Below, piece after piece: positions 49,216 through 61,909 of a stretch of 64,000 nt of DNA (its first letter is position 1; each line of letters begins with the position of its first letter). A program made the translations under genes and the position numbers. The DNA is taken from assembly GCA_022749755.1 (NCBI GenBank), contig CM040440.1, positions 6,373,269 through 6,437,268 on the forward strand, written 5' to 3'. Below the pieces are notes generated by a model. That model saw only the letters and a program-made list of their open reading frames with translations, was not told the DNA's origin and made no database searches. The stretch comes from Azadirachta indica. Its lineage: Eukaryota; Streptophyta; Magnoliopsida; Sapindales; Meliaceae.

Positions 49216-52200
49216 TTATTCCTCATCCTCCAATGACATGACTGGAATCCCTTTGCTAGTAAAACTTGAACACTTAACCTTCAACTCATCCCCCACCCCA
49301 AAGTCTTTCTTTCCATTATTCTGCAAGCGAGCAAAAAAGAAAAATGATTTAGTCCACAAAGGGGAAAAAAAATCACCAGCAAGATGAACATTCATTTGCA
49401 TTTTGGACATAGATGTTCCAAAATTCAAACCACTAGAGCATCAGAGAGGGGAGAGGGTGGTGAACTGTCAACCTTAATTGATATATGATTCAAATATGGA
49501 AGATCATAATGGTATATTTAAGATGATTTTTTCATTACAACCATGGACCTAACAGGAATTAAAGGAAAGTCTTTCAGAAAAAAGGGATAAAGCAACAGGC
49601 AAGAAAACATATGGCCGCAATTTAGCACAGTGGCAGACAAGAGCCTTCTTAGAGATGTAGACAACAAAGGTTGAGCTCAAATGGGAATCAAAGATCATCA
49701 TTATTATCATCAATGTCATCTTTATTATTGTAATATTCTGTTAAAAAACAATGGAATACATACCTCAAACCGGTACATTCCACGAATTCCACCTCCCAAA
49801 TCAAGAACCAACCCCCGTGCACGTACTTGATAAACCTTGGCGGTAACCTTTGTCCCAAGCTTCAGATTTTTGGTAGTTATAAGAGCCTCAGTTTTGAGGC
49901 CCTTATTATCACGAGTATTTAATTGAGATGCGAAATTGCAATTATTGCCATCTCCATCCCGTGTTCCGAAAAGAGATTCGCATATTGTCTCCCTTTCTTT
50001 TTGGTAGAAAGATGTTGACCCCTTGGCATTCGCAGATGAGAAAAGAACTGAGCTAAGGAACTCTGAATCAGACTCATCATTTTGGATGGTCGATTTTTTT
50101 GGCTTATTATTTGATTTTGAAGCCACAGTTGATTTAGGCTTACTTTTAGAAGTCTGACCCAAACCAGAAGCTTTTTCCTCCTCATCACACTCTGCAGCAC
50201 TCCGAATTAATATCACTGGGGTTGAGGAAGTAGAAGGGTTTGCCCCAGGGATTTCATTTTTGCTCTCTGGCAACTCCTGGTTTTGCCCATTAGCCACATC
50301 CCCATATGATACCCCAACATTAGTAGCTTCTTTGCTAACCAGAACAGATCCTTCAACCACATTCTTTGTCCCAGATCCTGGTTGGGAACTGGTTGCTTTA
50401 AGGGATAGTTTAATGTTACCACGAACATCTTGCCCTATGCACATCAAAGACAGCTGCCGGCCCACAGATACCACGTCTGAAACTCGGGTGACCTGACGAG
50501 GTATCATTGCAAGATTTATTAAGATGTAAGCCATACTAAATAAAAAATTCACTATTGACGAAACATTGCCGTTGGAGAAAAAGAATTATCACAATCAACA
50601 TACACAAAAATAATCATCCCTAACAAAGTGTAATAACTGCTGGTAAAACATAATCTGAATCACCTTAAAGAGGTCTATAGCATATGCCCAAACTAACACA
50701 ATCACATCATCTGAAAGAATGGGATTGCACATTTAATATTGGACGCAAAATGACAACTTATATTTGACCATTTCATGCTCTTCATAAATGCATGTCTCAA
50801 CCATGTCAAACAGCTATACCTCATTTACAGCAAACCAAGGCAATCCCACTGGCAGTTCAAGAAAGGGAAAATCACACATATATGAGTTCTATTTCTCTTA
50901 TCAAGGGTTGCTTCCCCCAGTTTAAAGATATATCTGATCTCTCACCTCATCAGGAAAGAAGTAACATTTTCTCTCATGTTGTACATGAGCCTTGAATAAG
51001 GGCTCCATTCCTGTTAGGGTATTTCCGATTGCCTTTTACCACTTGTCCTAAAAGGTTACCACTTGTCCTAAAAGGCCACATCTATCATTTCATTTTATAG
51101 ACCATTATTTTCTCCCATCAAAGATGCAATTGTAGTTACTTTGTTTCTGCCTACTTCGAGCAGGATTCTCTGGTAAACAATATAATTGTCCTAACCAGCA
51201 CAATCTAAGCCCTTAACATTAACCTTACAACTTCAGGTTTCAATATCATTTCTTCTATATATGTGTAACTATAGCTTTTAATGAACAAATCCAATGTACT
51301 CCAATCTGTTATTAGCCTAGCATGAATAAATTTAAGCAAACCTTCAAAGATGTATCTCCAGACCACCTACATATGACTAGCATTTAGCCATCAGAATATT
51401 TGTATAAATTAACAGGTATCACTCCATGGGAGTCAATCAACACAAAACACAGATGCTATGAATGCCAAGCCAGTGTCTTCCAGAAGTCAAAGATCTTATG
51501 AAAGATGGAAACCTGAATTTTTCCACTCCCACAATTATTTTATACAATTCATACCAGTAATGACATTCCCCATACTTTATACAAGGCAAGATGCGTATCT
51601 CTATAATACTTTTGATTCCAAAGCATCAATTTACTCTTTCTACTAGCATGTGCCCCTAAAATGTATGATGAAGAAACCTCATGGCAGCTAAATATAAGTA
51701 ACTCCATATCATTTAGAAGAAATAGTAGCAACCAAATAATTAGCACCACTATTAATCAACAGTACAACATTTCTGTACATACCGGTTCATGTGACAACTC
51801 AGAAATGTGTAGCAGGCCCTGCTGGCCACCATTAAATTCCACAAAGGCACCGTATTCTTTGACTGATGTTACAACACCTTTATAAACACCCCCAACTTCA
51901 ATCTCACGGCCAAGTATGAAATCAACCTGAGTGAAAAGATAATTCAAGACTATTAAATATGGAAACCATTAGAAACAGCATGTCCATACACACTCTAGTT
52001 AAATAATAGATAATCTGGACAGAACTAGCAGGACTAAGTCTTAACACTCATGGCACAAGCAATTTAAATCATTATGCAGTAAGTGTTTAAGCAAAGCAAG
52101 AAAAGTTTAAAACGTTGTTCTACCTCTTGCAAAACTTTTGGAAAAATGAAATTCATTTGTTAAGAAAAGACGTACAGAAACCTTTAACAAAACGCAGATG

Positions 52201-55200
52201 CTAGGTCTTACAATTTAGACGACAGAGGTAGTTGTGAAGTTTTGAACCATTATATTACTTATTGAACTCAAATAAATACAACTCTTTAAATCAAAATGTT
52301 ACCGTTCCAATGACAAACCTCACTCTAATCTCTCTCTCTCTCTTTTTCTATTCGAACACTTCATATCTTATTAAGGTAACAGAGAACAAAATACTTACCT
52401 TTTCTTGTACTTTCTCCATTACAGCTTGATTCTTAGCAACTATAGTTAGTGTTCCGTCACTTACAGAAATCCGTGCACCTGTATTAGAAGCACGACATGA
52501 CTATTATGTAAGTTATAAAAATTAATATACAACTGAAGAATCATTTATAATATCAACTACAGAAAAAAGAAAGTTTTAGGTATTTACAATCCCAATTACA
52601 GATATTTGATTAGTGATTCATGAATTATTTAACTTATATATTGATGGGAAATAAAATTGTTAACAACTTTCATGGGGCACAACAGTGACACCACAGAATA
52701 CTCAAGTCTCAAAGAAATAAATCCATCTAAGGATAAAAGCATACAAACATGAAAGTAACTAAAAATATCTTTCATTAAATGAGCTGCAATGAAAAAACAC
52801 AAAACTTCTAAAATCATCAATGATTAAGGAACCCCATTGAGAGGAAAGAACCCATATTCACTGTACTATCCAACAATCAAGCAATAACCTCAAGATGAGA
52901 AAATCTATTAGCAAATACAACAACCTATCATAATTTGCATATGGCATGTGTTTTCATTTCTTAAAGTAGCAAAGAAATATTATAAAAAATAAAAATAAAA
53001 AAATTAAATGAAAGTACACAAAATTGGATAAATTAAGGTTGAGATCAATTTCTAGGTACAGCTGATCATACATGTGCATTTTTTCGAAAATTAGGGAAAA
53101 TTTCAAGATAAGACAACACCCAGAATTTAAACGCTAGACTCACCAGCAAAAGAAAAAAATATACATATTTTGATTAGTTAACTAAAAGTATATGTACTTT
53201 GAATATTCAAAATATTTACCTACATGCTGAAAGGAAATTGAGGACACCTGGTTGGGAAAGGATTTTGGGTTAATCTTGTATACATTTTTGGTTAGGGGAA
53301 GGATTTGTAGAGATTTCCAGTCCCCTAGTTTTCCTTTTCTGTTTTTCATTGTGTGCACCTGGTCTACTTTTGTTCCTACTTTCTTTCTTCTATCAATATA
53401 TTTCTCAGTTTCTTCTCAAAAAAGTTGAAAAGAAAAATAATCCCAAATACACAAATGATTTGAAATTATTAACAATTCATACAAATTACAATGCAAAACA
53501 TTGTACCTGTTTCCTCTTCAATCTTTCTTTTAAGAGCACCTAGAGGCCCAATCAAATGGCGAAGAGCATCATTGTTGTACTTTAAAGTAGCTGCATGACA
53601 GATGATATATTCATGTAAGGCAGAAAATATTCAACAAGAATGACAATGGAAAACAATTAAGATCTACATTGCAAGCTTTATGGACTTTAAGAACTTAACC
53701 TAGTCGAGGTGAATTTCTATCATCTTGAGTACGCGGTGCACTAATTTCTCGTTCCATGTGATCGAGGATTTGAAGACGACCATTAAGTGCATGCTCTAAA
53801 CATTCACAAATGATATCTAAAGGAATTCCAGCAGGTTTTATATCCAACTGAATTGATGTAACTCCTTTTCGTGTCCCAGCAATTTTGAAGTCCATGTCCC
53901 CTAAATGATCTTCTAGACCCTGCAAAAACCCATTATCAGATAAACTCTCATATGAAAGTTGGCAATACATTGACAAACATAATAGTAAAATACTTCAAAT
54001 GCTCATTCATAACACAAATAACCATGGTGAAGCCCCTCTAAAGCATTCAAATTATTTGCTCCATTGCAGTGAAAGCCGGAACATCAAAATTGAAAAGGCC
54101 AGCAAAAAGTTTCACTAAATAAATTAAGAAATAATAGCATCCAACTGAATATCTTTCAAACCACCAAGATCCATGAGGGAAAAACTGAAACAAGTAATGT
54201 AAAAATCTCACCAAAATATCAGTCAATATCCGGTAGTCCTTAATTTCACCAGTTGATAGATCAACTTCACTGACAAGACCAACTGAAACACCTGCTACAT
54301 GTTCTCGTAATGGAATACCCGCATCCATCAAAGCCATACTGCCTACAAGGAAGCACAAAATCATGATATATTTTTTATTCCAGGAAACCAAAATCAAAAT
54401 CATAATTATAGGTGAAGATCAAAGAGTCATGGACCATCATCAATCCATAGATATAACATGAAAGAGGTTCGTCAAGCACTCGTACAAAAATACAATACTG
54501 ATATGTGCACTATGTACGAAAGGAATATAGAGAAAAAGTTTGATTCCACTTTTTTCAAGCAGATGGCAAATATAGAAAGTGCAGAAATTTTGTATTAAAA
54601 GGATACCTCCACAGACGGTTGCCATTGACGTTGACCCATCAGAGGCCATGACCTCTGAATTCACACGGACAGTATAAGGAAAATCATCTTCAGGAGGCAG
54701 TACAGCAAGCAGGGCCTTCTCCGCAAGAGTCCCTACAAAATTCAAAGGAACCAGCTCCAAATTATATTTGTTCTCAGAGACTAAGCAAATGAACTGAATG
54801 AATCACACATTGTGAAGTTGCATATCAACAGTCAAGGAACTTTTATAGGAGAAAATTAGGTAACCAAGTACTTCAGCTCCATGCCAAAAATCAACAGGAC
54901 ATAGTAATGCTTCACTGAGTGGAAACATCAGACACATTTTCAGTGAAGAAGTTAATATTTGCAAAACCCCTTTTTGCAGTATAAGTTTCTACATTTATAT
55001 ACATGGGGAAACAAGGTGAATTAGAATTTTCTATATTTGTGAAAAAAGGAAAAGAAGACCAAGTACTTAGACAAGAGCCTCAGGAATTAGATGTCTACCA
55101 CTTTTGGCACCAACAGAATTCAAAATAAAAACACTTCAAATGAAAACAAATGGATGAGATGTTTTAAGCAGTAACAGAAGGAAATTTTCGGCAATAAGAA

Positions 55201-58200
55201 ATCAAAGATCTATCTCTCGAATTCATGCCACCTAGTTTGAGCCATTTGTCTCACAGAGGCTCTTTCTTCAATTGCACAACACTTGAAAATAGAAACACCT
55301 ATCAGCCTAGGCCCTGCTTCAGGATCAGATCCACTGGATCCCAGGTCAAAGAAACTGCAACCTAGATTTCAACAGGTTAGACCTGGATTTGGCTGATGAG
55401 GCCAAAATTTAGTTCAGGGTCAGCAGATTGTGTGGAGGCAACCTTGTTGCCAAAGTGAACTTAGTAATTGATTCATCTCACTTCCAGTTACTTTCCTATT
55501 TTATTTATAAAATCCTATATTATATACTGTAGAGAGACAGCACATTCAATCTCAGAAAACAAGAAGCAGCAAAACAATATGAGATGAAGGCAACTAATAA
55601 AACATTCTTGACACAGTTATACATATCTAAAGGATATAACAATGTGGAAATTGTAAATTGGCTTACCATGTCCAACTTCACGTCTATTTAGGCCAACTCG
55701 TTTACCAACTTCATTGATAGAAAATGGTGGAAAACTATAGTGAAGCATGAATCGTTTTGTTGGTGGACCAACCAATGACTCCAAGCGTTGAGCATCTGCA
55801 GGTGCTCCAAGTGTCACAGTGCAAAGAACCTGTTTTAAATATCAAGTATATATCCTTAAGATAAAACTTAAAACTTATTTGAACACACCAGAACTTGATG
55901 TTGTTCTTTACAAGTATTAAGGTCAACAAAAAGTGAAAAAGTTGACTGACCTGAGTATCTCCTCGAGAAAAAAGTGATGATCCATGCAATATAGGTAAAT
56001 TACCAGCTTCACAATACACAGGTCTAACTTCATTAAGTTGTCTACCATCAACCCTGAATCCTTCCGCAATAATCCTTCTGCGGACGACCTGATTATTTTT
56101 ACTAAATTTTATAAATTGACAACTTTTAAGATGCAAGAAACAGAAAAAGCATCAGAGTAAAGACTGACATCAGAATGCCTGCAATTTATAATTGACAATC
56201 CAGCTGCCTACTATAAATGCATTTTTCCTCCAAACAAAAGTCTTTCAAAATATCAAGCCAGAGGAATCATATCCAAACTAGTAGAATCATATGGTCTGTA
56301 ACTATTCTCCGAGTCACAAGTTCTATATTTTCAAAACCAGGGTACATGCCAGCCTTGAGATCATAGATGCACATTGCTATAATTTTATGATGAAGAGAGA
56401 AGCAAAATATTGTGTACTTCAGCGACAATTTGTCACAATAATCTATCAAGATTTTCACAGATAAGAAACAATTTGTCACAATAATCTATCAAGATTTTCT
56501 CAGATAAGAAAAATTGAAGGAAGAAACTATCAAACCAAAAACCACTATCATCAAAAACAGTATCACATGTAAATCTCCAAGTTTTGTCTTAAATCTCTGA
56601 CTTTTTCCTTTCCTTTTTGTTCGCCTGATTTAAATCAGTTTCCCTGCATATAAAAGTTTAAACAGTTTCTAATCAAACCACAAGAAAAGAGGTCCTTTCC
56701 CTTAAGGCATATTTTACCTTTTTCCTCACAGTGTCTACAACCTTCGGTAGAACTTGTAAGCTTTCTTCATCACATTCTTCTTCAAGGGTTTTCTTCACAT
56801 CTTGTGTAATCTGATCTAAAGCCTCCCCACGTTCAAACTGAATGTAGAAACATTACAACAACGTAAAATTCAAAATACAATTTAAACAGAGATAATCACC
56901 ATTTTATATAGGACAAATAAACAGTATAAAAGGCTTCTGTGAGATTAAAACTGGTAGCAACAAGGCAGTTGGAATGCACCTTGCCATATGAAGGATCAGT
57001 AAAAACAGATTGAATACGTGCTTCAGCCAGGTTAGTGACTTTTTCCAATGTTCTATCAGAGATCATGGACAATTTATATTCCTTTTTATCTTTACCAGCT
57101 TTTGCAGCAAGTCTGATCTGAGGTTCTAAGTATTTAACTGCCTGAATGACAAAAGCCAATAAACATTAGCATTCCAAGATAAAAAGATATTGAGAAATAC
57201 CGTTCAAAGTCGAACCTCGGGATGAGCCAGTCTTAAACCAGCTTCTAGATCTTTCTCTGAGATCTCACGAGCTTGAACATCTATCATCAAAGTTTTGTCC
57301 CTTGTACAGGCATATACTAAGTTGAGATCACTTAAGCTAAGCTGCATTGCATTGGTAAACCATCAATAGAAAGGTGCAAAATAAGTAAGCACAGTTTGGT
57401 ATTATAGCATTCCTAGATTTAAATTCTACAAACAATCATTTGGACAAAACTAAAGAATAAATGATCTCGGGAAATGGTCACGTTGGGAAATTGTTACTTT
57501 CCAAGCACAATAACTTGTTTGCTTATTACTGTTCCATCAGATAGCTAGTTGTGGGAAAAGAATGGACAAGTTTTAATAGAGAAATATGTTTCCAGAAGAA
57601 CAAGAAGCAAATGAGGGAACTTCACAAGAAATGAACAATTGCCCCCACCAACATTCCCTTAACCCCAACTAAAATAACCCAAAAGATATTTGTGAGGAGT
57701 TACACAGAATTAAGTGGCCAGATTTAAAGCAAATGACACACAGCTAACTGTGCTAAGATCAAGACTACATCTACCAGCAAGAACTAAGCTATTTCACCCA
57801 CCTTATCCTCTATTTGTATTTCTCCATTCTGCATCCCACCATCAAATTATTTCCATTTTACTGTTCACGATGTTCTTCAAATTAAGGAAGACCATAGAAA
57901 AAAATGATAAAAGGATAAGGAATCAAAACAACTAAGCATTAGTTTACATGAAAAAAAATCTGCAAACGGACTACCTTCATGCTAAGTGTCTAATGGATCA
58001 CCAGACATAGAAGGCAAGAGAGCGATTTTCAAACTATATTAGTGGCTAGAGTTTAATACAACCCTCTAGCTATATTTGTTGAGATAACATTTGAAGAAGT
58101 AAAGCAAGAACAAATAATAACTAACAGCAAGTATTACCTCGTCCATGGTTGGGTTAACAATGAATTGCCCACAAATTCTCCCAATACGTATAACTCCAAT

Positions 58201-59897
58201 AGGGCCACCCCAAGGAATATCTGATAACATAAGAGCAGCGGATGTCGCATTAGCTGCCATTACATCTGGATCTTGTTTCCCATCAGAAGAAAGAACACTT
58301 GCCATTACCTTGAATCAAGCAGTATCAATCAAGAAACATCGCAAACTAACACAAAACATCCAGAAAAAAATAGAAAACAAAAACAATGACACCATACCTG
58401 AACCTCATGGTAAAATCCAGCAGGAAACAGTGGCCGAATGGGTCGATCAATGAGACGGCCACACAAAAGTTCACGTTCTTTTGGAGCACCCTCCCTCCGC
58501 ATGAACGTATTTGGAATCACACCTTGCGCAAATTGTTTCTCTTGATAATCAACCTGACAAAAAGAAATATTGGCTGAGATATCCAAAACAATCAACACAA
58601 ACTCAAACATGCAAAAAACAAATCTACCAAAAACAGAAAGTACTTAAGAATATTGATCCTAACATCATCCTTGAAGAGGTAAAGATAAGCAATGAATGCC
58701 ATGCTTTTCAGCAAGGCCCTCTATATTTAACGTTAGCTTTTCATTTCGTGTCCTTAGTCATTTACCCTGGTCCTACCATTTCTAGCTACCTGTAGATGAA
58801 ATAAGCAGGAGCAAATATAAAATACAGGTCCTACCAGAAGAAAATAAACAGGAGTGAATCTGGTAATGATCCTTTTTGTCAAGGGCAGAAACCTAGCACT
58901 TGGTTTGGAGCGAGGAATACAGATAAAAGCAAATCAATTTATTTCCTCCATCATGGTGTTTCAATTAGAAGAAAAATGAAGGAAAATGGGAGGAAATCAG
59001 AAGCCCAAAGTTCCCTCCTGACTCACATCTGATTTATCTGTGAAGGTGGACAGAAATAGTGGGAAACAACTAAAGTGTAGGTAACCAAGAATGAAGGCAT
59101 AAACGTCTAATAACAAATTTTAGTTGATACTGTGTCTTATCGTCATTTACCTCCCTTTTCTGTTTTTTCCTGCTGTTTGTTAATAAACATTAAAAAAAGA
59201 AATTAAATTCCAAAGTTTACTTTCTTCCCTCTGTTTTATTTTAATTTGACTCCGTTTCTTTCATAAACAAATTGCAAACGTAGCATAAATTTCATCTTCG
59301 TAGGAAAAATATGCCTCCAACGACTTTTGTCTGTTTAATAAACCTTGAAGAAATCAAAAACTTAAAAAATGTTACGAATAAAGAAACATATTAGTTGCAA
59401 ACTGAAGAACCTATGGCACCTAAACCATAATCTTTTAGCCTCAAAAGAACATAGAGCGTAGAAGTATACTATAAAACCCGAACCCCAATTTTCTTATCAT
59501 TTTCCAGAAAAAAAAAAAAAAGAAACAAGATCAAATAAGATAACTCTGAATAAATTGCACATACTGTAAGAGGCAAAAAGTCGCGAACAGCGTCTCCTTT
59601 GGCGGAAGTAACAGTGGACAAGACCTTGGTTTCATCCATGCCCAAAACGACGGCACCATTTGCAAAGCGGGCGATTTTTCCGGTCTCGAGGGTGATCAAG
59701 CGGGAGCCTATCTCGAATTCCTCTTTAAAGGTTTCAAGGACGTTGGTGCCGGCAACGGGATGGCTAGGCGGGTGCGGGTCGGAGGGAGCGAAGCCAAGTC
59801 GACCGCTGCAGATGGTGCGGAAGCCCAGAGCTCGCCATGTCAGAAATGGAGGAAGAGAATTCAGAAGAGGGTGAGCTTTCTTGGCCAATAAGGACAT
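49216..59897 (-). CDS. PNP2: Polyribonucleotide nucleotidyltransferase (PNPase), mitochondrial
   Basis: Sixteen exons: 59897-59565, 58553-58398, 58308-58138, 57341-57216, 57141-56980, 56837-56718, 56088-55951, 55829-55667, 54732-54607, 54342-54212, 53919-53700, 53590-53507, 52478-52399, 51926-51783, 50492-49764, 49320-49216; 995 residues in frame. A phosphorolytic 3'-5' exoribonuclease that trims and degrades mitochondrial RNA. A presequence precedes RNase PH core 1 ([46 protein letters not shown]), the helical linker, and core 2 ([32 protein letters not shown], metal-binding [14 protein letters not shown]). Then KH (about 612-670), S1 (about 675-745), a Lys/Ser-rich linker in one 729-base exon, and a second S1-like segment at the end (about 905-990). 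Length fits the mitochondrial, not the chloroplast, plant isoform. The start used is the first ATG (59897). Confidence 0.93.
51025..51078. repeat. Short tandem duplication in PNPase intron
   Basis: ACCACTTGTCCTAAAAGG occurs twice in direct succession, about 23 bases apart, in the intron between exons 14 and 15. A small slippage duplication with no splice role seen. Confidence 0.75.
56426..56511. repeat. 43-bp tandem duplication in PNPase intron 6
   Basis: Two adjacent copies beginning CAATTTGTCACAATAATC (56426 and 56469) and ending CAGATAAGAAA. They differ at about one position, so the duplication is recent. It lies in the intron between exons 6 and 7. Confidence 0.9.
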
Positions 59898-59944
59898 TGA
59901 TTGACTGATCAAGTGAAGGAAAAGGAGAGAAAATGAAACTTTGT

Positions 59945-59947
<3 letters not shown>

Positions 59948-59983
<36 letters not shown>
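59948..59983. repeat. (TG)18 microsatellite in the PNPase 5' leader or promoter
   Basis: An uninterrupted run of 18 TG units (CA on the coding strand) starting about 50 bases upstream of the PNPase start codon, so probably transcribed in the leader. Long CA runs can form Z-DNA and vary in length; any effect on expression is speculation. Confidence 0.93.
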
Positions 59984-59984
<1 letters not shown>

Positions 59985-61002
59985 TACTGAGATGTTGTAG
60001 GGTTTAAGGAAAGAAGCAAATGGGACGTTGGGGGTTTTAGGGTTTAGATTTTGTGTGATTACGTCTATGATAGACTAGTTGTGTGTTTTCATCAACACTG
60101 TATATTTGTTGGGTGTATTTTGAGTTTGTTGATTAACGTTTTGATGTTCGTAAGTATAGATATATATTCCATGTGCACGTATTATTTTATATAATGCAAT
60201 ATTATACAATCTAACATAACATATTTTAGGTTCAAACGTATATATATCTAATAATTATATCAGTAATAAAAAATACTAACCCGATGCAAATTTTAAACAA
60301 GTTAATGGATAATGGATAATTTCTTGTGTTGCTGGCATAAATATTTCTAATAAGTTATAATATTTTTAAAATATTTATAATTATATTTCTTTAGACGTTA
60401 AAAACTTTTATTAGAAATATAATTGTATAACGGCATACAAGAAGTCCAATATTTGCCTTCTACTGTCATTGCTTTGTTTTTGTTTTGGATTTTGCCTTTT
60501 GTATTTTCCTTATTGCTGTTATTGCTTTGTTAAGTCTATTGCAAAATCTAATGTGATTTTGTGAACATTTTTTAACGTTAATGTCAAGTAATTATGCTTA
60601 AACAAGCTCAGTTCGATTGTTACAAAATTTTGGCAAATGATTATGGTCTCATTACAAATTTGAAATTCATTATGCAAGGATATTCCTCACCTAGAAAATT
60701 TTGCAGAATATTTCACTACTAAATTTCCTCCATTTTCATAGATGCTCCAACCATATATATTCCCTTATATTATACTCTTATGAGGGAATATATACCAATA
60801 TTATTTGCATTCTACAAAATATGAATGATCTCAAATTATCATAAAATGGTTAAAAGGAGAAATTTGCAAATTACAAATCTTCGAATTAAAAAATAACCAC
60901 ATAAATCACAAAAGCAAAAAATGACATCATATATTATTTTACAGATACCATCCATAATTAAAATTTATATCAATCTTGAAATCTCACGTGTTTCCAAAAT
61001 TT
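59984..61002. other. Spacer between PNPase and the MULE
   Basis: PNPase promoter next to the microsatellite, then about 900 bases of AT-rich DNA with no supported gene or strong repeat. Confidence 0.55.
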
Positions 61003-61500
61003 TAGGGAAACTATAAAAAATGCCCACTGTTTACACCTATTTTTTTCAAATAACTACTGTTCAAAATTCTTTTAAAAAATGACCATCTCACTTTTTTTTG
61101 GATAAAATTACCCTTAACCCAAAAATTAAAACCCCCTCTTCATTCTTCTCTCTTTCTTCTTTCTTTCTTCCTTCTTCCGTATTCTCTCAACAAATATATT
61201 TCTCCTTTAGTTTTTTTACCACAAACTACTAATTAATCATTTGAATTGAAAAAAATCAACCAACCATTTGTATAAAGAGGTGGATAATTTTAATTTGAAA
61301 AACAAAAAAAAAATTTGTTAAAAATATAAAAATTAATGTTGTTTGTGTGTATTTTGAGATTATAGTGTTAGAAATTATTATTAAAGTGTATGTAGATTAT
61401 TTGATTATATTTGGTATAGATGATTGAGGGAGAAAATGAAAATTGAGATGTTGCAAACAATTCTGCGTCATAGTTTTGATCATGGCCAATTTTGTTTAAT

Positions 61501-61640
61501 GATCGAAAGTTAATTTCGATCATGAGAAAAAATATTTGTGATCAAAAGTAATTTTCGATCATGAGTAATTTTTTACATAATTGAAACTAACTTTCGACTA
61601 TGATGAAAAAATTGTCTGTGATCGAAAGTTACCTTCGACT
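61501..61640. repeat. Four palindromic subterminal repeats of the MULE
   Basis: Four 21-base units start at 61501, 61540, 61579 and 61620. The consensus is GATCGAAA, five to six A/T-rich bases, then TTTCGATC or TTTCGACT, so each unit is an imperfect inverted repeat. A half-unit (TTTTGATCATGG) precedes them at about 61476. Units 1 and 2 are also followed by ATGAG. Regularly spaced palindromes between a transposon terminus and its transposase gene are typical of transposase-binding sites, but binding is inferred. Confidence 0.75.
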
Positions 61641-61909
61641 AAAGGTAAATGGTTGTGCTTTAAAGTTTGTTAGGAGCACCATAAAATTTGTCGTTTCCTC
61701 CTCATTTTTAAGCAGAATTTGAGCAACTTTAATTGTTCTTAAATGATGAAAAATTGTTTTTACTTAGAATTGTGTATAAAATATTGTTAATATTGTTGAG
61801 TTTTTTTATAGGTGTGGCTAAGGCATTAACGATAATTACCGTAGATGGGGGCTTATGAGAGCAAACATCAAATGGAGGTAAAAAATATGTTGGGGGGAGG
61901 CAAAGAGGC

